From SW132 sp038150125 (GTDB lineage Bacteria; Bacteroidota; Rhodothermia; Balneolales; Balneolaceae): a stretch of 64,000 nucleotides of DNA. This document shows, piece after piece, positions 37,372 through 46,386 of this stretch. The notes below the pieces were generated by a model. It saw only the letters and a program-made list of their open reading frames with translations, did not search any database and was not told the origin of the DNA. The stretch spans positions 1-64,000 of the forward strand of contig NZ_JBBVMF010000016.1 of NCBI RefSeq assembly GCF_038150125.1, given 5' to 3'. Position 1 is the stretch's first letter. Every line of letters starts with the position of its first letter. The position numbers and the translations under genes are program-made.

Positions 37372-38346
37372 TTATACTAAAAACTCCGCCCAAAGCGGAT
37401 AATGATCAGACATTCTCCAGGATAGTTTTTGATTACTTAAAGAAGTCATTACGTCTTTTGTGAAATCAAAACTACCGCTCCGGGCATAATCCATGGATAA
37501 ACGGGGGTATCCATGACTATCAGTAAACCAAGCAATCTGATCATAAAACTTGGCTTTATCCGGCTCATCTGGCGCACTAAATATTGTTCTCGGCACGGCG
37601 TTTAAATCTTCAGGTGTATACAAACCGGTGGAGGTGAATGCCTGGTATAATGGATCATCCATTCGGTCGATATTAAAATCGCCGAGCACAATAATGTCGT
37701 GGTCCCAGGCATTTGCCTCCTTCGACCAGCGTTCAAGCCATTGCGCGATAGCTTCAAGTTCACCTAATCGATCCTGCGGGTTGCTGCCGTACAAAATATG
37801 CACCGTAACCAAAATAAAGGTATGGCCGGCCGACTGAAATGCTACTGCATAGGGAGTACGGGCAAATTGGCGAACAAATGCCCCTTCATGAATTGCTTCA
37901 TCCTCCGGTAGCACCAATTCACAGGCCAATCCCGACAGGGTTACTTTACGGGTATCGAAAAGGAAAGCTATCCGTTCATTGTTGCCGCGATCACCGCGGG
38001 TTACATCGGTAAGAATAAAACTCCAGTGGCGGCCCAGTAACTTTAGCATGTGACGCAAGGCTTTTAAATTCCCGGTTACCTCTTGTATAGCAACTACATC
38101 GAATCGCGAGATAATAGCCGAAATGCATATAAGTGCATGTAGGTTGCGCTTAGGGCTGCCATCTATAACCTCCTCCCATTGTTCGGTTAGCCCGCCAAAT
38201 GCCCGTATGTTCCAGGTCGCTATCAAAACATTATGATCGAGATGCTTGGGCGGTATAATTTGCCCCAGACTTATTTCAAGTGCGTCCAGTTCAGCCTGTA
38301 CAAATTCGGGGGGTATGTCGGTTATTTGAGGCATTGTTTTTGACAC
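37372..38346 (-). CDS. Endonuclease/exonuclease/phosphatase family protein
   Basis: A 324-residue EEP-superfamily enzyme (Mg-dependent phosphodiesterase fold of DNase I and ExoIII). It shows the LIATWNIRAFGG (Asn), VVAIQEVTGN (metal-binding Glu), LVTVHILYGS, IIVLGDFNIDRMDD (Asp/Asn) and SDHYPLWAEF (catalytic His) motifs. There is no signal peptide, so it is probably intracellular. The substrate could be DNA or a phospho-ester. Single gene on the minus strand, transcribed from a gap between it and the small membrane protein. Confidence 0.9.
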   Translation of the reverse strand: MSKTMPQITDIPPEFVQAELDALEISLGQIIPPKHLDHNVLIATWNIRAFGGLTEQWEEVIDGSPKRNLHALICISAIISRFDVVAIQEVTGNLKALRHMLKLLGRHWSFILTDVTRGDRGNNERIAFLFDTRKVTLSGLACELVLPEDEAIHEGAFVRQFARTPYAVAFQSAGHTFILVTVHILYGSNPQDRLGELEAIAQWLERWSKEANAWDHDIIVLGDFNIDRMDDPLYQAFTSTGLYTPEDLNAVPRTIFSAPDEPDKAKFYDQIAWFTDSHGYPRLSMDYARSGSFDFTKDVMTSLSNQKLSWRMSDHYPLWAEFLV

Positions 38347-38716
38347 ATTATATATATTCCACTCCCAAAATTTAAATAATTTATACCCTGGGCCATACCC
38401 ATGAGCTATCTATATTTTTTATGGAGAAGTCCCTGTTGTGCAGTTCTGAAAACAACAATGATTTCGTTTATTCCAAATAAACGACTTCTCTCGATAAAAA
38501 AACTGAATTTAAATGTTATAAACACTACCTAAATTTACTGTCGGATTTTTCACAAAAAGTCACCAGCTGCCTGAGCTAATATGAGTCAATCTATCCAATA
38601 CGGCTGGGTAGCGGAATGGACAGAGCTGGTATAAAAATAAATACCCGGAGGTTTGCCTGTATTTTTCAAAATCACTTTCGATTGGTTTCCAATTCGTCTT
38701 CCGCAATTCAAAAAGA
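38347..38716. other. Intergenic region at the 3' edge of the eCIS gene series
   Basis: About 370 bases with no supportable gene. It lies between the last eCIS-linked gene (the small membrane protein) and the EEP-family gene, and presumably carries the promoter of the latter. No clear terminator hairpin with a T-run was found. Confidence 0.45.
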
Positions 38717-39229
38717 TTATCTATCTAATAGGCTTGAAAGGGTCGTTGAGTTAATGGTCGATTGGCCGTTTCTTGCATCTTGTCTGATAGTTTTTATGAG
38801 CTTCTTTGTTTGTTCTTTGAGGTCATTCGAATTAGGGGGCGTGTTGGATACAAGCTCGAGGTAACTATTATACTCTTGCAAAACGGAATCATTAGCCCAA
38901 ATTATGAGATGATTTCTCAGTTGTTCCAAGCTCAAGTGATTATTTTGGTCGTGGTTTTGTAGCTCATTTATAAGTTGACTGTAGAGCTCAAGTTTTCGGG
39001 AATGATTTGAGTTTACTATGCTATTTGCCAACGATTTTATAGCTGCCGCAATGATTAATGCACTTAATAAAACGCTGACAGTTGCAATAGTCAGGACAGC
39101 GGAAGTCTGAGAATCCACAACGCCAAACTGGCCAATTAAAAAATCTATGGTTACGTACCCCAGCCATCCGAGGCCGAGCAGTAGACCCAGCATCAACAAA
39201 ATGGCTATTGTAAAGCTGATTGTTTTCAT
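38717..39229 (-). CDS. Small membrane protein downstream of the immunity gene
   Basis: A 170-residue protein with two N-terminal membrane helices (residues ~5-35 and ~43-68) and a helical, probably cytoplasmic C-terminal domain rich in Asn and Gln. No family is recognised. It is the last gene of the minus-strand series, 41 bases after the Tdi1-like immunity gene. A role in the toxin-immunity module (a second immunity factor or membrane partner) is only inferred from position. Confidence 0.6.
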   Translation of the reverse strand: MKTISFTIAILLMLGLLLGLGWLGYVTIDFLIGQFGVVDSQTSAVLTIATVSVLLSALIIAAAIKSLANSIVNSNHSRKLELYSQLINELQNHDQNNHLSLEQLRNHLIIWANDSVLQEYNSYLELVSNTPPNSNDLKEQTKKLIKTIRQDARNGQSTINSTTLSSLLDR

Positions 39230-39270
39230 GATTGGAAAGGCGTTATACTTTAGCTATAAACTATTGTCGA

Positions 39271-39849
39271 TTAATCTAAATCTACTACTTCAGTAACCTG
39301 CGACAATAGATAAAGATGAGGTACTGTTTTGCGTTTTGTGATATTACCGACATCCATATCTCCCCCAATCGCAATGGCTGGTTCAAAGGCATAACATTCA
39401 TCCACACCAACCGCACCCAGTTTTTCATATGCTTTTTGATGAAAATCGTATAAAAAATCGTTTTCAATAAATTTATCATCGGTTAATACTCTGTTCATGA
39501 ACATAGATACACTTCTTATGAGTACTCGACTCTCACCTTTGACAACATTTAAATAATGAATTCCTTCAAGTTCTGTATTCCAAATTAGTAGTCCCCCGAA
39601 GGAATTTCTCATAAAAACAACAGGGTGGTATTCAGAGACATCGAGCCACTCTTTTATCACTTCATCATATTCTTTGGGATTCACCGTCCAGAATAAGCCA
39701 TTACCAAAAGAGGAGAATCCATAAACTTTCCAGAATTTTAATAACTGATCGGGAAGTATATCAGAGTATACGTTCAAGATATCTTTGGGAGTATCGGTTC
39801 TATTTTGTTCTCCCCCCCATTTTTCATCAAACTTCGAAAATATATCCAT
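39271..39849 (-). CDS. Putative immunity protein (GAD-like / Tdi1-type, DUF1851)
   Basis: A 192-residue soluble protein. The N-terminal part (PKDILNVYSDILPDQLLKFW, YGFSSFGNGLFWTVNP) is GAD-like, and the C-terminal part (FYDFHQKAYEKLGAVGVDECYAFEPAIAIGG in outline) matches the DUF1851/T6SS Tdi1-type immunity domain, which in Agrobacterium neutralises the Ntox15 DNase Tde1. It starts 2 bases after the stop of the upstream gene, which ends in an Ntox15-like domain, so toxin and immunity are translationally coupled. Both domain and position therefore agree. Direct inhibition is inferred. Confidence 0.8.
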   Translation of the reverse strand: MDIFSKFDEKWGGEQNRTDTPKDILNVYSDILPDQLLKFWKVYGFSSFGNGLFWTVNPKEYDEVIKEWLDVSEYHPVVFMRNSFGGLLIWNTELEGIHYLNVVKGESRVLIRSVSMFMNRVLTDDKFIENDFLYDFHQKAYEKLGAVGVDECYAFEPAIAIGGDMDVGNITKRKTVPHLYLLSQVTEVVDLD

Positions 39850-39851
39850 AG

Positions 39852-42800
39852 TTAGCCTAACTTATAGTCTACATTCATTTTTACTGTTGATTTATTTTTA
39901 TCCGGAACTTTTTTCATTTCACTTTTTACATGTGTCGTTAATCCTCCAATTCGGTATCTCCACTGAGCACCGATTGAACTATTGATATTTTTTGCACCTA
40001 ACCTTGTGATACCACTGGCTTCACCACCAGCTATTTGGTCTGGATCATGTAAAGCAGCTAATTCAGACATTCTTTCTTCAACGATTTCTTCAGCCTCACT
40101 ATATAACATTTCCTCATTCTCTTCCATCAAATCTTGAATCATTTCTAATTTTTTCTCGCGTCTGAATTCTCTTTGCAGTTTTGCACTTTCCGGATCTCGT
40201 CCCGATCTGGAGGTGGCTTTTCTTTTAATAAAAGCTTTTCTGTTCTTCAGCCAGCGGCTGACTTTCATCTGATTCAGTCCAGCCACTTGAGCTGCTATTT
40301 GTGTTTCATATTCACCGGGGAATTCCCTTTCGTATTTCTCTTTAGGAGAATTAAATTTGACAGTATAAGGGGCAATTCGTTCATATATGCCATCTTTTTT
40401 TCCTTCAAGTTGTTCTTCATCAGTCTTACTCAAGGGATTTATTTTAAGCTCAATATAATACTTTTCATTGCTGGGATTTTGCTTTAGCTCTGCTTCGTTC
40501 AGGTCATATTTCATCTTCAGACCAGACAGCTTGTCTTTTACCTCTTCAGGACTTGCATCTTTCTCATCAAGGTAGCTGTTGGCTTCTTTTGTGGCGTCGT
40601 CAAGATCTTTCCGTATTTCCTCCTGGCTTCGCGGATCGGGCTTGGTCTTGTCTTTGCCGATGCCAAGCTTGGCCAGCAGTTTGCCGGCAGCTTTTTTGGC
40701 TTTCATCAATACTTTGGTGATCGCCTTGTCAATTCGTTTTCGAATCTTATTAATCAGGTTCTGAACCTTGCGCGCCAATCCGCTAATACCCAGCAGTGAA
40801 GCAAGAAAGCCGATCAGCACCGGCACGGCCCGCTTCAGTGCATTCTCTATCTTGGCCGCTACCTCTCCGACATTGCCGGAGGCGATGGCGCGGATCGATT
40901 CCGTAATTGCATTTACGAGCTCGATAATCTGGCTGCCGCGCTCTATGAAAAATTTGACGATATCGATAATCAGCATTGCGGCTTTAACGAAAGCTCCAGC
41001 CGGATTTAATAATCCCATCATCCATTTAATACCCGCCTGTAACACCTGGGTGATCACCATCTCTTTAATGGCCCCAATGACGGTTTCCTTGAGATCCGTA
41101 AACTGCTCTTTCACATACTCCCAAAGGCCGGTGATACCTTCATTACGTAAGGTCTGGAAAAGTTCCAGTCCGGTTTCCAGCGCATTTACAACAGGTTCAC
41201 CAAAAAGCTGCACGGCTTTTTCACGTACATAGTCCCAGGTAAGTCCCAGTACTTGCACCACAAGGCTGAAGATGCCTTTCAGGCTGAACAGATCATCAGG
41301 AATTTGAATGCCCACGGGACCAAGCGCACCGGTTAACCAGCCAATCAAGCCACTTTGCAGGTGCACAAGAATACGGCTCATGAAGTTCATTAAGCCGTTT
41401 TTTACACCCTGAATAAGGTTGCCAAGGAATCCGATTGGGTCTGAAATAATCGCTTGTATGGCGGCCATGGCTCCACTAAGCATATTGGAGAGCATGTTTT
41501 TGATCCGTAGAATGGTCTCAATCACTCCAGTTAGGGCGCTGAGTGCCGCATCGACCAACCCCCGGTTGGCAGCTTTCATCTCTTCAATACGGGCATCCAC
41601 TGCGTCAAGGCTTTCTTTGTATTGTTGGGCAAGGGAATCAACCAGCTCGTCCTGCTTGCTGTTTACATTTTGCTGCAGTTCATCGAATTTAGACTGGATC
41701 TCTTCCGCCGCCTGCTGACCCGCTTCCTGCAGGTTTTCTGGCAGGCTGGTCACATAATCTTGCACATTCTGCTTGCCAGTGTTGATGCGCTCCGTAGCCT
41801 CGTTTAGTTTATTGGCCACGAACTCAGATATCCCCGTGAGCACAATATCCATTTTATCGATGTAGAGTTGTCGTCCTTCCTTGAAAAATTTGTTCACCTC
41901 ATCAGGCAGCCCGGTCACGGCATCCCCCAGACGCTTGCCCCAGCCTGTCACGTCAAACCACTCTCCGTAGCGCTCTTTTTTGTAGGCCTTCATCTCGCGA
42001 TCCACATGATTTTCAAATGCAATCTTAGCCTTTTCAGCGCCCTGTTCGAATTGGTGATTTACCTCTTCATCGAGCGCAGAGAGGATTTCCTCGACATCGG
42101 TTTTGGTAGTTTCATAGATTTCATTGATATGGTCCGCCACCTGCTGCCGCTCCGCAGTATTCTGGCCCATTAGTTCCTCTTGCTGCCCCATAACCTGGCC
42201 AAGAAGGCTGCTTCGGTTGTCATGCATCCCCTCTAATTGCTGTTGACCGGTTGCCTGAGCCTGTGACTGACTGTTATCAAGTATCACCTGCTCCTGCTGC
42301 CGCATCTGCGTGGGTGCCTGTTCGGTGTGTTGTTTAGCTTCTTTTTTCTTGTTCAGCGCCTGCGTGAATTGCGGTTCATTTGAATTGGCTAGCTGCTCAT
42401 CAGTGACTTCCGCCTGCTGCATTTGTTGATCCATTTCCACAGCATTTTCCTGGAGGGGTGCGGTTACCTCTGCAGCAGGTCGCGCATTCGGCATTGCTTC
42501 ATCCGCAGCGATATCAGCGGGTTCGGGACCGGGATCAGGCTGTTCCAGGTCAGTTGGCTGACGCTCTTCCACCGAGCTGGTATCGGGCTCTTGCCGTGTG
42601 CTATTTTCAATTGACCCAGCCGCGCGTTCTTTTTCCTGACCGACCTGGTTGGATGCGGCATTCTGGACCTGATCCATGCGATCATCTTTTGAAAACTTGT
42701 CAGCATCCTTCTCATTTGTTGGCAGAATGGCGGCTATTTGATCCAGGAGCAGCTGTTTAAACGCATCCGCATTAAATGTGCCAGGCTCCTGTTGATCCAT

Positions 42801-43577
42801 CTCCTCAACTTGAGCGGCTTGGGCCCGGCTTTCGGTTTCATTACCTGGTGATGGGGCTGCCGATTGTGCTGAGCTTACCTCTGTTTGCGCCGGGCGATGT
42901 GCCTGTTGACCGGAAGCTCGCTGTTCAGAGCGAGAAACTACCGCCTGGAATTCAGGATCTTCTTCAGGTGAGCGGGGTATCTCAGGTGCCTCCTCTTCAG
43001 TGTCGCTGGTTTTGGATTCTTGTTCCTCATTGCCCTCTGTATCTTGTGCGGCCTGATCTTCTTGACTGAGTTCCATCTCCAATGGTTGCCCGTTAGCTTC
43101 ACCAGTAGTCGTATCTTGCGATACTCCCGCTTCGGATTTTTGTGGCAGGGTGTCCGGTGATGAGGGGTTTGTACCTGGTTCCCGGCCGGAGATTTCCTCT
43201 TCTTGCTTTCGCTCCTCCTCGTCCTCAGGTGGGGTACCAGGCAGTCCGCCTGAGACTTCAGATTCCAGAAGTTCCGATTCTTGTGATTCCTCCTCAACAG
43301 ATTCTTCTTCCACCATCATGGATGGTTCGGCATGAGAACTTGAAACAGGAGCCATATCAATTGATGGAGCGCTATTTCCGTTCAAGGGAGGAGGTGTGTC
43401 AGAGCTGGGATTTGGAGCCATCTGAAACGACGACTCGCCATTTGTGTGAATTTGGGATTCTGCCGAATTTATGTCAGGTGAGTTGGTTTCGATAGATGAC
43501 GTATCAAGTTCGTCATCAAAGGCAGGGGGCCTTTCATCAAGCGTTCTTGGCTTAGGCTTGGCAGCTAATGTTGGCAT
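39852..43577 (-). CDS. eCIS-associated effector with C-terminal Ntox15-like nuclease domain
   Basis: A 1241-residue protein with four regions. Residues 1-~480 are low-complexity, rich in Glu, Gln, Pro and Ser (disordered). ~480-670 are long amphipathic or coiled-coil helices. ~672-975 is a strongly hydrophobic helical region (for example IIETILRIKNMLSNMLSGAM) ending in a Lys-rich patch. ~1050-1241 is a toxin domain. The last contains GLNQMKVSRWLKNRKAF and HDPDQIAGG (His ~1175), the HxxD...AGG signature of Ntox15 DNases such as Tde1. The hydrophobic region resembles the central part of proteins often found with DUF4157 eCIS cargo. A Tdi1-type immunity gene follows at once. Loading into the particle is inferred. 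Confidence 0.8.
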   Translation of the reverse strand: MPTLAAKPKPRTLDERPPAFDDELDTSSIETNSPDINSAESQIHTNGESSFQMAPNPSSDTPPPLNGNSAPSIDMAPVSSSHAEPSMMVEEESVEEESQESELLESEVSGGLPGTPPEDEEERKQEEEISGREPGTNPSSPDTLPQKSEAGVSQDTTTGEANGQPLEMELSQEDQAAQDTEGNEEQESKTSDTEEEAPEIPRSPEEDPEFQAVVSRSEQRASGQQAHRPAQTEVSSAQSAAPSPGNETESRAQAAQVEEMDQQEPGTFNADAFKQLLLDQIAAILPTNEKDADKFSKDDRMDQVQNAASNQVGQEKERAAGSIENSTRQEPDTSSVEERQPTDLEQPDPGPEPADIAADEAMPNARPAAEVTAPLQENAVEMDQQMQQAEVTDEQLANSNEPQFTQALNKKKEAKQHTEQAPTQMRQQEQVILDNSQSQAQATGQQQLEGMHDNRSSLLGQVMGQQEELMGQNTAERQQVADHINEIYETTKTDVEEILSALDEEVNHQFEQGAEKAKIAFENHVDREMKAYKKERYGEWFDVTGWGKRLGDAVTGLPDEVNKFFKEGRQLYIDKMDIVLTGISEFVANKLNEATERINTGKQNVQDYVTSLPENLQEAGQQAAEEIQSKFDELQQNVNSKQDELVDSLAQQYKESLDAVDARIEEMKAANRGLVDAALSALTGVIETILRIKNMLSNMLSGAMAAIQAIISDPIGFLGNLIQGVKNGLMNFMSRILVHLQSGLIGWLTGALGPVGIQIPDDLFSLKGIFSLVVQVLGLTWDYVREKAVQLFGEPVVNALETGLELFQTLRNEGITGLWEYVKEQFTDLKETVIGAIKEMVITQVLQAGIKWMMGLLNPAGAFVKAAMLIIDIVKFFIERGSQIIELVNAITESIRAIASGNVGEVAAKIENALKRAVPVLIGFLASLLGISGLARKVQNLINKIRKRIDKAITKVLMKAKKAAGKLLAKLGIGKDKTKPDPRSQEEIRKDLDDATKEANSYLDEKDASPEEVKDKLSGLKMKYDLNEAELKQNPSNEKYYIELKINPLSKTDEEQLEGKKDGIYERIAPYTVKFNSPKEKYEREFPGEYETQIAAQVAGLNQMKVSRWLKNRKAFIKRKATSRSGRDPESAKLQREFRREKKLEMIQDLMEENEEMLYSEAEEIVEERMSELAALHDPDQIAGGEASGITRLGAKNINSSIGAQWRYRIGGLTTHVKSEMKKVPDKNKSTVKMNVDYKLG

Positions 43578-43598
43578 ACTATCCCTTAGTTACGGCTA

Positions 43599-44987
43599 TT
43601 ATGGCGCAGCATTTACCGTAAACGGTTTTTCGTTGCTGGCAATACCGTTATTTACAACTTTTATGGTGCCAGACGTTGCACCGGCGGGTACTTTTATATC
43701 GATCTGCCCCTGGGAGCTGCCCGCAGCTCCTGCGTATCCCCAACTGGTGGCAGCACCGGCATCTAAGTTGTTGAAATACACCTTGTCATTATTTCCCTGT
43801 GAGGCACCAAAACTGATGCCTCGTAGCGTCACTGTATCACCCACACTGGCAATGGCCGGTGATACAGAACTGAGAATGGGTGTATAGAGACGACAGGCCT
43901 CAACTGCATTTTCCGCATCAATTTCATCCTGTGCATCAATCGCGGGATCACAAGTGTGGAACATTTCATGCAGCAGAGTACTGGCCAGGAACCAGCGCCC
44001 AGTGTTATAGGCAGTATTATTGTAGGCGATATCATTCGTGTTATTAAGGGAGCTGCCATAAGTAGAATCGTTGGTGTTCAGGTTAAAGACCACTGCGTTA
44101 TCATAGGCATGTTGTAACGAGTTGGCTCCGCGTCCGTCAGTGCAATTATCCTCAAAGTAGGTCTGGCACCGTCGATTGTTGACTACGGTACCGACTAAAT
44201 CCAGGGCGGCGTTAACCCGATCTTGGTGGCTATTCGGTACTACTTGCCAGTTAGCTGCGGCTGGTGCGGCGGCGCCTAGCGCTGGCGCACGCTGAATACG
44301 TTTATCTCCGCCCTGTTGTAAGGTATGGGCCAGCTCATGAGCAAGCAGGTGTTTTCCTTGGTTTGATTGGGGAGCGTACTGCCCAGCGTTGAAGTAAATG
44401 TTATTGCCAACAGTAAACGCTTTGGCTCTCAATGCGCGGTTCATCTGTACAGCGCGAGAATCGGTATGCACCTGCACATCCCTGAAATCAGCCCCCATTT
44501 TAGTTGACATCTCCTGCTGAGTATCAGAAGACAAAGGGCGCCCATGGCTCTTGGAGCTCTTAATTTGATCACCCATTTCTGCCGATGCAAATGCTGTACC
44601 GTTATCGTTCATCTGAATGGCAGGGGCCATTCGCATCTTTTCTTCTTCCTCACACCTTTCACATTTCATCTGTAGCGTTTCTTCTTCCTCTTCCTCTGCC
44701 TCGATCTGCTGCATCTGTAGTTCTTCCTCCTCTTCACTTTTCGTCTGCATTTGCAGCTCTTCCTCTTTCTCACCGGATTTCATCTGTACTGTACCTTCCT
44801 CTTTTTCAACCGATTGGTGCTCCGCTTGATGATTAGGCATCCGCATCACAGAATCCGCAACCCGGTCTGCCTGCTGTTCAAAACGATCGCTCGGTTTGCC
44901 GATCTTGAGTTTCGGCATGATTGAGTTTTTTTTAGCGTTCAACAACGAGGGTCGTTTTTTTGATGATGTAATTGGTTCTGCCCACAT
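43599..44987 (-). CDS. DUF4157 (eCIS core) protein with zincin-like domain and IPT/TIG domain
   Basis: A 462-residue protein. A Lys/Arg-rich start is followed by acidic repeats (~65-135, EEELQMQ-type with one CERCEEEE), then DUF4157 (~145-225) with its HELAHTLQQGG motif, then a second domain containing LLHEMFHTCDP (~340), an HExxH zincin signature, and finally an IPT/TIG Ig-like fold (~373-460, ILSSVSPAIASVGDTVTL). DUF4157 proteins are typical eCIS cargo. The ATG at 44987 has a GGGAGG site upstream; a longer start at 45062 would overlap the ATPase and is less likely. Catalysis by the second HExxH is inferred. Confidence 0.85.
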   Translation of the reverse strand: MWAEPITSSKKRPSLLNAKKNSIMPKLKIGKPSDRFEQQADRVADSVMRMPNHQAEHQSVEKEEGTVQMKSGEKEEELQMQTKSEEEEELQMQQIEAEEEEEETLQMKCERCEEEEKMRMAPAIQMNDNGTAFASAEMGDQIKSSKSHGRPLSSDTQQEMSTKMGADFRDVQVHTDSRAVQMNRALRAKAFTVGNNIYFNAGQYAPQSNQGKHLLAHELAHTLQQGGDKRIQRAPALGAAAPAAANWQVVPNSHQDRVNAALDLVGTVVNNRRCQTYFEDNCTDGRGANSLQHAYDNAVVFNLNTNDSTYGSSLNNTNDIAYNNTAYNTGRWFLASTLLHEMFHTCDPAIDAQDEIDAENAVEACRLYTPILSSVSPAIASVGDTVTLRGISFGASQGNNDKVYFNNLDAGAATSWGYAGAAGSSQGQIDIKVPAGATSGTIKVVNNGIASNEKPFTVNAAP

Positions 44988-45006
44988 ATTTACCTCCCAT
45001 ATTTCA

Positions 45007-46386
45007 TTAAAATGTCCGGCGGTTTTTGTTAAGTTCTCGTTTGATTCCTTCAAGCAGGTCAATTTTTCTGATTATATTGCTATCTCTGCCTAAGGCTTTT
45101 AAAGAGCTGTGCTGAACAATATTGATGATTGTTCCGCCCGAGAGTTCATGCTCTTTCGCGATCGCCTCCAGATCAATATTCGACTCCAGCTCCACCGACT
45201 CACTAAACCCATTTTTCCATAGCTCAAGTCGCTGCGGGCTACCCGGCAACGGAAAGTGGATCAGGGTTTGGAGACGGCGCAGAAAGGCGTTGTCAATATT
45301 GTTTTTCAAGTTCGATGCCAGAATTACGAGCCCATTATGATCCTCGATGCGCTGCAGAAGATAGGAGACCTGCTGGTTGGCATACCGGTCATGGGCATCT
45401 TTAGTGGCAGTTCGATTACCAAAAAGTGCATCAGCTTCATCAAAAAAAAGGATCCAATCCTGGTTTTCAGCCCTGTCAAAAATTTTGGCCAGGTTTTTCT
45501 CTGTTTCTCCTATATACTTAGAAACGGTCTGCGAAAGATCAATACGATAGACATCACGACCTGTCTTTTTGCCAAGCAGGGTTGCGGTCAGCGTTTTTCC
45601 GGTGCCTGGTGGACCGTGGAAGAGAGACTTATAGCCGGGTTTTAAAACCTTCCCCATGCCCCAGTCTTTCATTAACCGGCTGTTATGGAGGATCCATGTT
45701 TCGATCTCAGACAGTTGCCTCAGGATCAAATCATTCAGAACCAGGTCATCCCATTCCATCTTCGTGGTTAGCAGGCGTGCGGGAAACTCTGTGCTAAATT
45801 GTGGTTTGCGATGTTCACCCAATATCAGCAGGTCAAGCACTTGCCGCGAGAGTTGAAGCGCGCCGCTGAGTTGGGGTTCCCCTTTTTCCACCTCCTCCAA
45901 CCCCAATATATCAAATCTGGAAAATGTGCGGTCTGCATCAAATGCGTTTTGAATTGAAAACCGTCGTTCCAGATCTCCGCCTGCCAGTATGAATGCCGCC
46001 GTTTCGCCAGTAGGGATAAATCCCAGGTGATTTTTACCTTTCTTACCGCCAAACTCCGTATAAATTTGTTGAGTGGTTTTATTTTTGGCCAGAAACAGGT
46101 CAAGCAGTTCCGGTTTGATATGGGGAACCATCGCCAGGATGAGCAGAAATCGCTCCTCGAAATTGAGTTTATGCTCTTTAATGAACCTGGCATAAGCCGT
46201 CCGTCTTCCATTAAAAACGGGCGGTTTGATGTTGTACACATCGTCTGTCTCGGCTTCCTCCCGGGCATTTAGCTTCGATCGTATCTTCAGTATCTGCCTG
46301 AACCAATCGAGCTCGGCACCGATATCCCTGGCGTTATGTTGAACATTTTGTTTCACCATTCTGTGTTTATGATGTCGTTCGTCCAT
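45007..46386 (-). CDS. eCIS AAA+ ATPase (Afp15-like)
   Basis: A 459-residue AAA+ ATPase. The N-terminal ~200 residues are a helical adaptor region. The AAA domain has Walker A (GPPGTGKT, ~257-264), Walker B (WILFFDEADALFG, ~315-327), sensor 1 (VILASNLKNN) and an arginine-finger region (NAFLRRLQTLIHFPLP). It belongs to the family found in nearly all eCIS clusters (Afp15/Pvc15), thought to help assembly or cargo loading. The start overlaps the CIS_TMP gene by 34 bases; an internal ATG at 46359 (overlap ATGGTGA) is also possible. Confidence 0.92.
   Translation of the reverse strand: MDERHHKHRMVKQNVQHNARDIGAELDWFRQILKIRSKLNAREEAETDDVYNIKPPVFNGRRTAYARFIKEHKLNFEERFLLILAMVPHIKPELLDLFLAKNKTTQQIYTEFGGKKGKNHLGFIPTGETAAFILAGGDLERRFSIQNAFDADRTFSRFDILGLEEVEKGEPQLSGALQLSRQVLDLLILGEHRKPQFSTEFPARLLTTKMEWDDLVLNDLILRQLSEIETWILHNSRLMKDWGMGKVLKPGYKSLFHGPPGTGKTLTATLLGKKTGRDVYRIDLSQTVSKYIGETEKNLAKIFDRAENQDWILFFDEADALFGNRTATKDAHDRYANQQVSYLLQRIEDHNGLVILASNLKNNIDNAFLRRLQTLIHFPLPGSPQRLELWKNGFSESVELESNIDLEAIAKEHELSGGTIINIVQHSSLKALGRDSNIIRKIDLLEGIKRELNKNRRTF

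Noticed and set aside
44988..45062. Longer start for the DUF4157 protein (at 45062)
   Set aside because: It would overlap the ATPase gene by 56 bases, and a strong GGGAGG ribosome site stands just before the ATG at 44987.
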